A stretch of DNA of 64,000 nucleotides. Origin: Eleusine coracana subsp. coracana. Its lineage: Eukaryota; Streptophyta; Magnoliopsida; Poales; Poaceae. How positions within the stretch are numbered: the first letter of the stretch is position 1; every line of letters begins with the position of its first letter. The notes beneath the pieces were generated by a model. It worked only from the letters and a program-made list of their open reading frames with translations. It ran no database searches and was not told the DNA's origin. The DNA is taken from the NCBI GenBank assembly GCA_032690845.1, contig CM064425.1, positions 37,288,240 to 37,352,239 on the forward strand, given 5' to 3'. Both the position numbers and the translations under genes were made by a program. This document shows, piece by piece, positions 41,001 to 52,244 of this stretch.

Positions 41001-41712
41001 ACTGACCGAACCATCCAGTCAGTAGACCGGACCGTCCGGTCTCTTCGCGTTCTGTGCATTCCAGAGAGCTCCAAGAATTGCTTCCTCTCTATTCTGGGCA
41101 AACCTCCACAGACCGGACCATCCGGTCTGTAGACCGGACTGTCCGGTCTCTATGGACTTCAACCCAAACAGATTCCTCACAGACTCCTCTCTGATCTCCT
41201 AGTGACTGTACAATCTGGTCTCCACTGACCCCTCTGTCCAGTCACTATGTCTAGAAGCTGAAACTCCTTGCCCTCGCTTGACTTTGTTTCCCGGCTTCTC
41301 TGAATAGCTACTTGGCTTCTCCACAGTCACCTAGTGTCTATGATTTCATTGAGCATCCATACACATCACCGACTAGACATGACTTAAGAGAAATGACCTA
41401 GACCCCCTTGATAGTCTGTTTTTTCCTTTGGACTTAAAGCCCTAACAACTAGACAAGTGTTCCCAACACTTGCTCCATTGGTTGTCCTTAGCCTTGATCC
41501 ATCTCCATCAACCCTTGGACTCCATGAAGCTCATCAAGTCTCTATGCTTGTGGTCATTGTCATCCATCGCCAAGGCAACCATCATCATCATAGAGTAAAA
41601 AAGTTTTTCTACATGCACAACACTCGTGTAGGCATTCATCACATTTCATGTTTGTCATTCATCACCAAAACATTCGTACCGTGGGATGACCTCAATGATC
41701 ATTATCCTTACA
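38100..41712 (-). repeat. tandem array of four half-LTR units (part of B 3' LTR)
   Basis: Units start with GCTTCA(C/T)TGTCCAGG at 38100, 39464, 40219 and 40974. Units 2 and 3 are each exactly 755 bp and nearly identical; unit 1 is 719 bp after removing the CRM solo LTR and its duplication; unit 4 is 739 bp. Units 1-3 end GAAGCTTA(C/T)A like element A; unit 4 ends ATCCTTACA like element B and is followed by B's PPT. Each unit is the right half of a Maximus LTR. Confidence 0.88.
38453..39092 (+). mobile_element. solo CRM LTR
   Basis: 640 bp in plus orientation, TGATGAGGACATC...CACCTATCA, perfect target duplication CATAC (38448-38452, 39093-39097). It carries the pol tail (DEDINDIRIM...GPITRARA) because that coding end lies within the LTR. 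It differs from the full CRM LTRs by many C-to-T/G-to-A changes, including CAG to TAG near 38613, so it is an older insertion of the same family. Confidence 0.95.
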
Positions 41713-41728
41713 ATCTTCCCCTTTTTGG
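41713..41728 (-). other. B polypurine tract
   Basis: Minus strand CCAAAAAGGGGAAGAT next to the LTR start TGTAAGGATAATG. Confidence 0.82.
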
Positions 41729-42961
41729 TGATGGATGACAACCACTACTTATGATGATCCAAAAAGAACGAGTAACAAGGAACCAAAGGAAAATATAGGT
41801 TTGAGAGGATTTCCTTGGTCCTTACCTTGGAAGTAGTCTCCCTCCTGGAATGTGCTAGGTGTTGAGGGAGAACTACCCAAATGCGTAGCACACTAGATGT
41901 TGAGCTTGAGTTGAATTTTGCGCCCATCATGGTGTCATGGTAGTTGATCTTGTCGACGTGGACATGCACCATAGACTAGATGTTCATGTCGGTGAAGATA
42001 TCCATTGTTATTGTAGACATGCACTTGTTGTTTTTCTCCATGTTGGTGTAGATGTTCATCTGGATATGATCTTCATATGTACTCCGCACCATTGTCTTGG
42101 TCATCTTCATTTGGTCATCTCTCCTTCATGTGATCTTCATGTTCTTCTCCCCTTTTGTGTTGTCAATCTAGACTTGGCTTTTGGATCTTCATCTTCCTTC
42201 TCCCCCTTTGTCACCTATCACCAAAAACCACAAACCAAAGACAAAACACAAGAGAACCAAAGAGCAAATAATAAATGACAAGAGTTAGGAAAACTCCCCC
42301 TTTCATGGTGCTCCACGTTGGTCATGATGGTGTTCCACCATAGCTCCCCCTACACACATGACTCAACAAAATATTTTCTCAAGTATGCAATGGTTAGTCA
42401 TTTGTGTGGTGGGAATGTACGAGCCACTTGTCTTTGAGCCACACGAGTAGATTTAACCTCGGAGCTTGTTTGAACATGACTCAATGGGCACGAAGCACAA
42501 TGATCACTATGTGATCATCTAATGGGTCATATACTTACATTGTAAAGAAGCAACTCCCCCTAGAAACATGCTTGGAAGCATGTAAGGTATCATGATGCAG
42601 GAATGCATGAATGTAAAGAATGCAAATGCAACAAGTATACAAATGCATGATGCGATGCTAAGATAAAGAGAGAGAAAGTCTACAAACCAAAATGTCAATG
42701 ATGAGTTGCTCCCTTCTCGAGCTTACTCACAATGGACCATTCTTCAAAGCTATGGGCACACCATGAACCACTTTCCCAAGCTTAACCCATGTCCATTGCT
42801 ATCACAAGGAGGTTCAAAGTTGACCTAAAAGAAGAAGAGGAACAAGCACAAAATAAATACATAAATAAAAACAAAGGAAGGCTATACATATTTATAAGAG
42901 ACAAGCTTTAGGGTTACTCATATGAAGTTTGAAAGGTCGAGAACGTTGAGTTCTCCTCTTA
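41729..42961 (-). other. B 3' untranslated region
   Basis: Non-coding DNA between the RNase H stop and the PPT. Shares segments with A (for example 42410-42560). No extra ORF like that of A is seen here. Confidence 0.6.
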
Positions 42962-43049
42962 GCTTATGAAGGTTTTCTCGTCGAGTGGCTTGGTGAACAT
43001 ATCCGCCAATTGTTCATGAGTCCGCACACTCACTAATTGAATGTTCTTC
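42962..43049 (-). pseudogene. pol: B RNase H C-terminus
   Basis: Minus-strand KNIQLVSVRTHEQLADMFTK then PLDEKTFIS and stop, the standard end of copia pol. Separated from the rest of RNase H (ends ...RDHVEKK at about 47532) by element C. Confidence 0.88.
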
Positions 43050-44352
43050 TAAAGGACCGAGAAGGCGACCAGAGGGGGGAGGGGGGGGGGGTGAATGGGA
43101 GCCAATTAAAATTCTTCTCAAGAACTTGGCCTATATCCCAATTACAACCCGAACCAACCTCTAAAAGAATCACCAAGGCCACACACACCAACTTGTGATG
43201 TGCTAACCCAAGGAGTGAATCACACCAACGGAAGAACTAGAGAGAAGCAAAGGAAAACAACCAAGACTTGAAACTAGGAAAGAAAACACAAAATAGAGAA
43301 CTCAGACTGAAAATCAGCAGTGCCAGTCAGGAGCATCGGTAGTGCCGATTGGTACTACCGGCAGTGCCGGTCATATCATCCGTAGTGCCGATTGATATCA
43401 GAAATAAGACAAAAAAAACCGAGCAGATCATCGGCAATACCAGTGTTAAAATCGGCAGTGCTGATTGACCCCCGACTGAACAGGATTTGGCTCGGGATTA
43501 GGCAAAAACTTGACCAAAACCTAATCAAAAGAACTCCAAATAGTGCGATTTTTGGACCAGCCAATCCTCAACACATCACGACCCTAATCCTAGAAGATCC
43601 ACTCAATTGGCTCAAGGAATCATCACGAATTTCAGATCTTGTGCCAAGAACACCAAAAAGGGGAAACTTGAGAAATACTTCAAATTGAAGGTGCTAGAGC
43701 TTATGATTCGGTCAAGGATCCATATAGGATTGTTTTAGCTCATCATAGCACCAAGATCCCCCAAGAAATCCGCCCAAAAACTTGCCCAAAAATGAGATAA
43801 AAAATTCTCACAAAAATAGCTCTAAAAATAGAGAAAAAGAGAAATTCGGGATTTAGGGAGAGAGGAAGATCTTGAGCATGAAAATAACTCTCATATCATA
43901 GAAACAAGCTTACAAGGTCCATGGATACAAGGCTAGGAAGTCACCCTCTTCCTCCCACTATTTGGAAGAGAAAGAGATGTCTCTCACACGCCCTCTCCTC
44001 TCCACTAAAACATGAAGACCTCTCCTAGCACTTTGAATGAAGACCTAAGGCAAGACTAAGGGAAAAAGAGACACCTCTTCCACCAGCCCTACCTCTCCTT
44101 ATATAGGCCTAGGGGTTGTCCTAAAGACCATCCTACCCCTCACATACAATACACTGCCACCTACCACCAGGGGCATAACCGTCCATCTTTTTCCTCGTTG
44201 CCCGAACGCCATCGAGCCTTTCACGACTTTGCTTCGCCTCGACGCAAGCTCTGTGATGGTGCCATGTGCACCTCCAATCGCCACCACCGGTTTTGAGGCC
44301 CAAACCGGCAACCCGCCTTGCACGCTTCTCAAAGCATGACTTCTTGGTCTTG
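43050..44352 (-). repeat. C 3' LTR, truncated
   Basis: Matches 45749-47050 base by base with few changes, but stops at GACGCGTGT where gag begins. The first part of the LTR (in minus orientation) and the PPT are deleted. Confidence 0.82.
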
Positions 44353-45715
44353 ACGCGTGTGACCTTGTCCAACTTAGACTTAAACTCTCTATTCTCATGA
44401 ACAGCGCTGTGAAGTTTATCATCTTGGATGAGCAAAATATCTCGCAAATGATCAAGATCAGAAGAGAGCTCATCAAGAGTGGGAGGTAACTTGCTTGTGT
44501 CGGAGTCTGAGCCAGAGTCGATGTCAGAATCGTTCTTTGCGATGAAGCAAAGCCAGTTGAAGTCGTCCTTCCTCTTGACTCGTGGCTTCTCAATCTTCTC
44601 CTCCGAGCTTATAAGGCCTTCGCTTGATGTGAGGTCGATGTCGTTCAAAGCGGCAACACAGGTGCATGCAATGGCCTTGGCGAACTTCTTGGAGTTCTTG
44701 CCTTTCTTGTAGAAGCGGTTCTTCTGCTGCTTGAAGTCTTCAGTGTTGGTGTCATGGTACCCGACCTTCTTCTTCTTCTTGGGACAGTCAGCAATGAAGT
44801 GTCCCGGGTCACCACACTCGAAGAAGGTTCTTAAACCACCTCCTCTTCTCTCCTTGCGGTTGTTGTAGAACTTCCTGAACTTCCTTATGAGCAAGGACAG
44901 CTCCTCGTCAGGAATGCACTCCATCTGCTCATCAGAAGCTCCAATAAGAGAAGAAAGAGCAAACTCCAAAGAAGACTTGTCAAATGAGGGATTAGTTCTA
45001 TAAGAAGCACCACTGTGACTACCCTTTTGAGAACTAGAAAGAAAAGACATGCTAGAAGCAGGATTAGCAAGATTAGGACGAGATTTCCTAGACAGTTCAT
45101 GAGATTTTAGCTTGCTATATAGCTGCTCATAGTCCAGGGTATTGAAATCAGCAGTTTCTTCTAGTGCAACAATCTTAACCCCCCCAAGCATTTTCGTCAC
45201 GAGAATACAACAATTGCTTAGCTCTGTCATTATTATTGTACACAAGGTTACCACAAGCCCGCAAGTTGCACACAATGGCTTCGAACCTACGAAAAGTGTC
45301 ATCTAGTGACTCGCTAGGTTTTTATGAAAAGGTTTGGTACTGTCTATTGTAAGAATCCTTACGCATGGACTTGACTTGATTGGTACCCTCATGGTACGTG
45401 CAAAGCTTTGCTCAAATGGCATGTGCAGTATTGAGATGAGCAACACGGTCATGTTCATTCCTACCTAGAGCAGAAAGTAGAATATTGACAGCTTTGGAGT
45501 GGTTTTCATATTTGGTTAACTCACCTGCGGATGCAGTGTTGAGGTCTTCTGGCATGGCATACTCCTGCTCAACTATCTCCCAAATTGCATGTCCCTGGCT
45601 AAGAGATAAGCCTTGTTCCGTGACTTCCAATAGGGAAAGTCCTCTCCATCAAACATCCAGAGCTTGATCGCATGCATCTCCATGTCGCCTTCGGATCACA
45701 AAGCTGGTGAAGGTC
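44353..45715 (-). pseudogene. gag: C gag, frameshifted
   Basis: N-terminus near 45677 (KLWMFDGEDFPYWKS), then frameshift to LSQGHAIWEIVEQEYAMPED, UBN2-type core (VNILLSALGRNEHDRVAHL, LDDTFRRFEA), and the long frame ending in 44133-45302. The zinc knuckle reads FFECGDPGHFIADC: the first Cys is Phe. Stops replace Trp/Gln at several places. The frame reads on into LTR sequence for ~70 codons after the deletion junction. Confidence 0.82.
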
Positions 45716-45730
45716 AACTAGTGATCAAAC

Positions 45731-45746
45731 CAGCTCTGATACCAAT
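45731..45746 (-). other. C primer-binding site
   Basis: Minus strand TGGTATCAGAGCTGGT close to the 5' LTR end; initiator tRNA-Met type. Confidence 0.85.
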
Positions 45747-45748
45747 TG

Positions 45749-47526
45749 AAGGACCGAGAAGGCAACCAGAGGGGGGTGGGGGTGAATGGGAGCCAATTAA
45801 AATTCTTCTCAAGAACTTGGCCTATATCCCAAATACAACCCGAACCAACGTTTCAAAGAACCACCAAGGTCACACACACCAACTTGTGATGTGCTAACCC
45901 TAGGAGTGACTCACACCAGCCGAAGAACTAGAGAGAAGCAAAGGAAAACAGCTAAGAGTTGAAACTAGGAAAGAAAACACAGAATAGGCAATTCAAACTG
46001 ACCATCTGCAGTGCCGGTCATAGCATCGGCAGTGCCGATTGGGTTCAGAAAAAAGATGACAAACCTGAGCAGGTCATCAGCAATGCCGATCTAAATTTTG
46101 ATCCCCGCATCGGCAGTGCCGGTGCAAAGATCGGCAGTGCCGATTGACCCCCGACAGAACATGATTTGGCTGGGGATTAGGCAAAAACTCTATCAAAACC
46201 TAATCAAACAAACTCCAAATAGTGCGATTTTTGGACCAGCCAATACTCAACACATCACGACCCTAATCCTAGAAGATCCACTCAATTGGCTCAAGGAATC
46301 ATGACGAATTTCAGATCTTGTGCCAAGAACACCAAAAAGGGGAAACTTGAGAAATCCTTCAAATCGAAAGTGCTAGAGCTTATGATTCGGTCAAGGATCC
46401 ATATAGGATTGTTCTAGCTCATTATAGCACCAAGATCCCCCAAGAAATCCACCCAAAAACGTGCCTAAAATTGAGATCGAAAATTCCCATGAAAATAGCT
46501 CCAAAACTAGAGAAAAAGAGAAATTCGGGATTTAGGGAGAGAGGAAGATCTTGAGCACGAAAATAACTCTCATATCATAGAAACATGCTTACAAGATCCA
46601 GGGATACAAGGCTAGGAAGCCATCCTCTTCCTCCCACTATTTGGAAGAGAAAGGGATGTCTCTCACACACCCTGTCCTCTCCACTAAAACATGAAGACCT
46701 CTCCTAGCACTTTAAATGAAGACCTAAGGCAAGGGTAAGGGAAAGAGAGGCACCTCTTCCACCAGCCCTACCTCTCCTTATATAGGCCTAGGGGTTGTCC
46801 TAAAAACCATCCTACCCCTCACATACAATACACTGCCACCTACCACCAGGGGCATAATTGTCCATATTTTTCCTCGTCGCCCGAACGCCATCGAGCCTTT
46901 GATGACTTTGCTTCTCCTCGACACATGCTTCGCGACGGTGCCATGTGCACCTCCAATCGTCGCCACCAGTTTTGAGGTCCAAACCGGAAAACCGCCTTGC
47001 ATGCTTCTCAAAGCGCGACTTCTTGATCTTGATGCGTGTCACCTCGTCCCATGATCCTCCTCGTCGGCAAGTCTCTTCCACCTTAGATCCATTGGAAGCC
47101 TCTACTTGCATCGACGCCCGATCACCTTTGACTTGGTCAACCGTTGTCTTGATCAGCACTCACGGTTTTTAGGCTCAACCGCAAAACCATCCGTGCTCCT
47201 TGCCTCTCCACGTGTACGGTGTGGATCACCCTTGACTTCACCCAGCCTCCTGATTGTCCGGCTCCAAGTCCCCTACTTGTGCCCGGTCCTCTCGCCGTTG
47301 ACCGCCAAATTGACTCCAGTGACCTACACATCATAAGACAAGCAAACACATTTCCCATCTCCTGCAACTCTCTAACATCCTCACCAACTCCGGTTTGTCA
47401 AAACCATGACATGCACAAACTCATGCAATCCCCAGATTCCCGCATTTCAACTCAAACATAAATTCCGCCAAAGTCAATTACTCATCACATATTGCAAACC
47501 ATGGCACATCTCAACATGGTTTCTCA
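45749..47526 (-). repeat. C 5' LTR
   Basis: 1778 bp, plus-strand TGAAGGACCGAGAAGG...CATGGTTTCTCA. Right border set by the TG on the minus strand (TGAGAAACC) and the near-match target duplication. Contains repeated GGCAGTGCCGAT motifs around 46010-46145. Confidence 0.75.
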
Positions 47527-47531
47527 CCTTC

Positions 47532-49629
47532 TTCTCAACATGGTCTCTTATGAAGTGATGCTTGACTTGAATATGCTTTGCATCACCATGATCTTCGGTT
47601 TTGAGAGCCATCTTGATTGTCGCCTCACTATCACAATATAGTGACATTTGAGTGTAGTTGAGGCCATAATCCGAGAGTGTTTGCCTCATATGGAGAAGTT
47701 GAGCACAACACGCTCCCGCTGCCATGTACTCTGCTTCAGCTGTGGATAGAGTCACTGAATTTTGCTTCTTTGAGCTCCAAGATACTAGAGATCTTCCAAG
47801 AAATTGGCAACCTCCCAATGTGCTCTTCCTATTCACTTTGCAATCCGCGAAGTTCGAGTCTGAATACCCCAGTAACTCAAAGCTTGTTCCTCTAGGATAC
47901 CATAATCCCATGGTAGGTGTGTACTTGAGGTATCTAAGAATCCTCTTCACGGCCTTCATGTGAGACTCCTTTGGATTTTCTTAATAGCATGCACACAAGC
48001 GCACACTAAACATGATGTCCGGTCTTGAGGCGGTGAAATAGAGCAAAGAACCAATCATTGATCTATAGAGCTTGGGGTTCACCGGTTTTCCTATTGCATC
48101 ATCATCCAAGGGTTTGCTTGTTGCCATAGGTGTATGCAAGAGCTTGCAATTTTCCATGTAGAGTCTCTTGAGAAGGTCCTTGATGTACTTCTCTTGATAG
48201 ATGAAGTTCCCTTCTCTTAATTGCTTCACTTAAAAACCAAGAAACACATGCAACTCTCTAATCATTGACATTTGAAACTCCCTTGCCATCATTTCTGGGA
48301 ACTCTTTATTGAACTTCTCATTGGTTGAACCATAAATGATATCGTCCACATAGTTTTGGCACACAAAGATATCTTCCCAGCATGTCTTGTGAACAAGGTG
48401 CTGTCAATACTTCCAATCTTGAAGTCATTCTTGAGAAGGAAGTTCCTCAGATGTTCATACCATGCCCTTGGTGCTTGCTTGAGGCCATAGAGAGCTTTCT
48501 TCAACTTATACACATGTCTTGGATGCTTAGGGTCCTCAAACCCTGGAGGTTGTTCCACATAGACTTTCTCTTTGATCTCTCCATTTATGAATGCACTCTT
48601 CACATCCATTTGATGGAGCTTGAAACCACTGTGTGATGTATAGGCAAGTGAGATCCAAATCGTTTCAAGACGAGCCACGAGAGCAAATGTTTCTTCAAAG
48701 TCAATTCCCGCCACATGAGAATAGCCCTTGGCCACTAAACGAGCCTTGTTCTTGACAATTGCCCCTTTCTCATCTTGCTTATTCTTAAAGACCCACTTGG
48801 TGCCAACCATATTATGATTCTTGGGCCTCTCAACCAATTTCCATACTTTGCATCTCTTGAAATTGTTCAATTCTTCTTGCATAGCCATAACCCACTTATG
48901 ATCATCCATAGCTTCATCAATAGTTGTAGGCTCAATCATGGAGACGAAAGAGAAGTTCTCAATTACAACATTTGCCTCATCATCATTTCCTTCACTCATA
49001 TAGTTGGGCTTGTATTGATTTCTCCTTGTCCTCACTCCTTGAGTTGGACTCCTAATAATCAAGTCACGTGAGTGATCCTTGTTGATGTATTTGGGTGTAG
49101 GATGATGTTCTTCTTGAGTGGGAGGAGCTCTAGGTGAAGTATCTTGTGCATCACTGATTGCTTGCTCTCTCAATATGTGAGTGTCTTGGATTCTTAGTGA
49201 GTTGGGGGAATCACTCATATGCTTTCTTGTCTTGGAACTAGAGCTTGGAGTGGATGAGGGGGTGTTGTGTGAAGAGCTTGGAGAAGTGGCTCGAGGTGAA
49301 GTATGTGGGGAGGTCTGTGGTTCACTTCTCACGTGGGTTTCCTCATGGGTTGGTCGATGCACTCTCAATGAATCTTGGGAGGAGCTAGTGGGTGTGTCAA
49401 TGACATCTTGGGTTGGTTCTTGCCTCTCGGAGGATGAGGTCGGTTGAGGTGGTAGAGTAGAGGGCTCACCAATATCATCATCATTGGCCTCATGGAATAA
49501 AATCTCGCCCACGGGCATGTTCCTCATAGCTTCTCTTATTGGTTCATCTCCAATATTCACTTCATGAAATTCATCTTCCTTTTGAGAACCTTTTGACTCA
49601 TCAAATTGCACATCATAAGATTCTTCCAC
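47532..49629 (-). pseudogene. pol: B reverse transcriptase and RNase H
   Basis: Frame 48289-49629 carries a Ser/Pro/Thr-rich linker then copia RT (KWVFKNKQDEKG, ARLVAKGYSH, GIDFEETFA, LHQMDVKSAFINGEI, ALYGLKQAPRAWYE). Just before the YVDD box the frame shifts (about 48370), so the catalytic region and thumb continue in another frame to 47981 with TAA codons. RNase H 47474-47959 has SDSNFADC, LSTAEAEYMA and HHFIRDHVEKK, then element C. Not functional. Confidence 0.9.
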
Positions 49630-49767
49630 TCATCATGTGGCTGAGTTGTAGACCTGACATGCCTTAGAAGTCCCTGAATACCCAAGAAGAATGTCTTCAT
49701 CAGTTCTGCTCTCAAATTTCCTAGGCTTCCTCCTCTTCTTGATAATGTAGCATCTGCAGCCAAAGAC

Positions 49768-50157
49768 CTAAAAATAGGAAACATTGGGTTTCCATCTAAC
49801 CAATAGCTCATAGGGTATCTTCTTCAACAACCGGTGGAGATAGACACGGTTGGACGTGTAGCAAGCTATGTTTATTGCATCAGCCCAAAACCTCTCATGA
49901 GTTCCATACTCATCTAACACGGCACGGGCAAGGGTGATGAGTGTCTTGTTCTTCCTCTCCACTACTCCATTCTGCTCGGGAGTATATGTAGCGGGGAATT
50001 CATGCTTGATTCCCTTCTTGTCACAATATTCCTCCACTGTGGTGTTCTTGAACTCTGTCCTATTGTCACTCCTTATCTTCACAATGCTAGCCTTGAATTC
50101 ATTCTTTGCTCTTCTTGCAAACTTCCTTAAGATGTCACTTGCTTGAGACTTGTCCAC
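49768..50157 (-). pseudogene. pol: B integrase, C-terminal part of catalytic core
   Basis: Contains IVKIRSDNRTEFKN (second catalytic Asp) and PEQNGVVERKNKTL (Glu). The first Asp region and much of the zinc-binding end are missing: after the GAG-pre-integrase block (50189-50290) the sequence jumps to VDKSQASDILRKFA, a deletion of roughly 200 bp compared with relatives. Confidence 0.85.
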
Positions 50158-50188
50158 AAGAAAGAGGGTCTAAGTGGATCTTGTGAAG

Positions 50189-50788
50189 TCATCCACAATC
50201 ACCAAGCAATATAGGCCTCTTGACCACTTTTCTGAGTTGATTCATTCCAACATGTGCCAGTCTTCTAAGCCACAACCATCCCTTAGTTGCCTTAGTGAAG
50301 AGGCAAGTACTTGGTGGCATATTGCTTGATTTGAAGTCCGTGACACACAAGTTCCCATGTCTCACTCCATGAAATACTAGCCCCTTCTTTGCATTCTCAA
50401 TCATTGCACCATCCTCATCAAATGTGCACTTGAATCCCATGTCACAGATCTGACCAATAGATAGGAAGTTGAAATTGAGGGTTTTCACAAGAAAGACCTT
50501 GCAGAGATGGAGATCCTCTGTAATGGCCACCTTGCCTGAGCCTCTAACTCTTCCTTTTGAGTTATCCCCAAAAGTCACCTTTTCACTGTCTTCATCTTTA
50601 TCAATATTGGTGAACATGGTTGGCTTCCCAGTCTTATGTTGGGTGCACCCACTATCGAGTATCCAATGGGTGCCTCCACTCTTGTAGTTGACCATGGTGG
50701 TAGCCATAAGACAATCACTAGAGGAAGAAGGGTTAGTATCCAAAGCATTGCTCAATTGACTTGCACTAACCTCATCATGATGGACCAT
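50189..50788 (-). pseudogene. pol: B protease and pre-integrase domain
   Basis: 199-codon frame with aspartic protease motif HWILDSGCTQHKTG, FGDNSKGRVRGSGKV, FNFLSIGQICDMG and GAG-pre-integrase LWLRRLAHVGMNQLRK (His-to-Leu change at LWHRRL). Open from Met 50788 but part of a broken polyprotein. Confidence 0.88.
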
Positions 50789-51534
50789 GAGACCATCCTC
50801 ATAAATAGGGATCCTTGCAATCTCTTCCTAAAGTCTCCTCCATATAGGATAGTGAGGAGCATGATACCTCCATTGTCCATGAACATCCCCCATGTGTATG
50901 TTGTCGAGGTCGATGTAGTAGTGGGGAGGATCATAAAGACCAGTGACATGCTCAAGCACGTGTCCCACTTTGAGTGGAGCACAAGTATCATCTCCATTGG
51001 TCTCTCAATTGAGAGCTTATGCCTTATGTCGATTACCTCCTCTAGCAAGAAACCCCACTCAGGAGTTGTGATTTGCATGAGAAGCCTTTCAATTACTTCA
51101 TATGATGGGATCCTCCGTAGACCTCGAAAGAAGTTTATCCTGCACACAAGATCATAAATTCTCAAGAGAGTCTCACAAAGGCCATCATTTGGATTTCTCA
51201 CAAATTCATCAAATTGAAAGAAGAGATCCTGTTAGTGAGCTTGATGAAATGCCAAAGTCGGTCTTGTGGTGGAGGAGGTGGAGGCGCTAGAGCCGTAGTT
51301 GTGAGATCGATCATCTCAAATGATCGTGTGAGCATTGTGGTCGGCGCTCTTGTCACACCAATGCGTGGTCCACCCGAAGTGCTTGGAGTAGATCTTGGGA
51401 TGGCACTTGAGGTAGAGCTTGATGAAGCACTTTATGATGAGCTTGGTGTAGGTCTTGATCTGAAGGGGTGGTAGAAGTTGTTGCAAGGCAATCTTGTGGA
51501 GGGATCAAAGAAGTTTGAGCTCGAAGCTACTTCT
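50789..51534 (-). other. B region between gag and protease, unidentified
   Basis: Where the gag zinc knuckle would be expected. One minus-strand frame (50752-51201) reads NPNDGLCETLLRIYDLVCRI and EWGFLLEEVIDIRHKL; another (51214-51530) is Ser/Thr/Pro-rich. Neither matches gag as I know it. Possibly foreign DNA picked up by the element, or a frameshifted linker. Confidence 0.4.
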
Positions 51535-52092
51535 TTACCTTTTGCTTGAAGATGCTTCATTGTTTGCCTTGAATGACGTCTTCCCCATCAAGCTTGCGGT
51601 GATCTCCTCATCCATGGAGAGTAGCCCGATCACATCATCAATAGAAAGGTTCTTGTCCATGATGAGATCAAGGGTGATGTAGAGGAGCTTGCTGCTAGGG
51701 AGCAAGGTGAGTATCTTCTCGACAATCAATAACTTGGGGAGGTCGAAAGTAGTCGCTGCAATTCTGTCCACAATACCTCGCAAGTGAATAAGAGAGTCAA
51801 GTAAGTCCTTATTATCATTATCATAAAAAGTAAAGAACTCCTCAACATGTGAGTCACTAGCATGATCAACAAAAGGTTCATGAGCATCTTCAATACTAGT
51901 CATGCTAGAGGAGCAAGCAAGATCAAGAGATACATCATTATCAATCATCTCACTAGGCACACTAGTAGAGCAACCTATCAAGTCAACACTAGAAGAATCT
52001 AGGCACTCACTAGAACTAGGCACATCCACACAATCGTCATCATACACATGATCATCGGTAAAGATATTGGCAAAGTCCACAATAGTATCCAT
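51535..52092 (-). pseudogene. gag: B gag-like ORF
   Basis: 185-codon frame, acidic and Ser-rich, with LIVEKILTLLPSSKLLYITL and DDVIGLLSMDEEI, which resembles the end of a UBN2-type gag core. Upstream the frame continues past a TAG to MSSYLGSG near 52176. No zinc knuckle found. Much shorter than the gag of A. Confidence 0.55.
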
Positions 52093-52226
52093 CTACTCAT
52101 CCGGGATCTTGGCATTTATGTAGCTTTTCAAGCAATCCTTCCATGAGCCATGACCTGACCCCAAATAGGATGACATCCCAACTCAATACGGTCACTACTC
52201 AAGGCAGTTAAGCCCTATGATAAGAA

Positions 52227-52242
52227 CTTGGCTCTGATACCA
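52227..52242 (-). other. B primer-binding site
   Basis: Minus strand TGGTATCAGAGCCAAG two to three bases from the 5' LTR; initiator tRNA-Met type. Confidence 0.88.
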
Positions 52243-52244
52243 CT

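Larger units (their letters stand above)
43050..47526 (-). mobile_element. Element C: internally deleted Maximus-type element inside B RNase H
   Basis: 5' LTR 45749-47526, PBS just left of it, gag 44353-45700, then a direct jump into a 3' LTR lacking its first ~480 bp (43050-44352). Near-matching target duplication: TCTTC (43045-43049) and CCTTC (47527-47531). LTR starts TGAAGGACCGAGAAGG (right) and TAAAGGACCGAGAAGG (left), a third Maximus subfamily. Protease, integrase, RT and RNase H are absent. Confidence 0.8.

Noticed and set aside
38100..41712. CRISPR-like or satellite array
   Set aside because: Units are 755-bp LTR halves with LTR termini, not short repeats with unique spacers.
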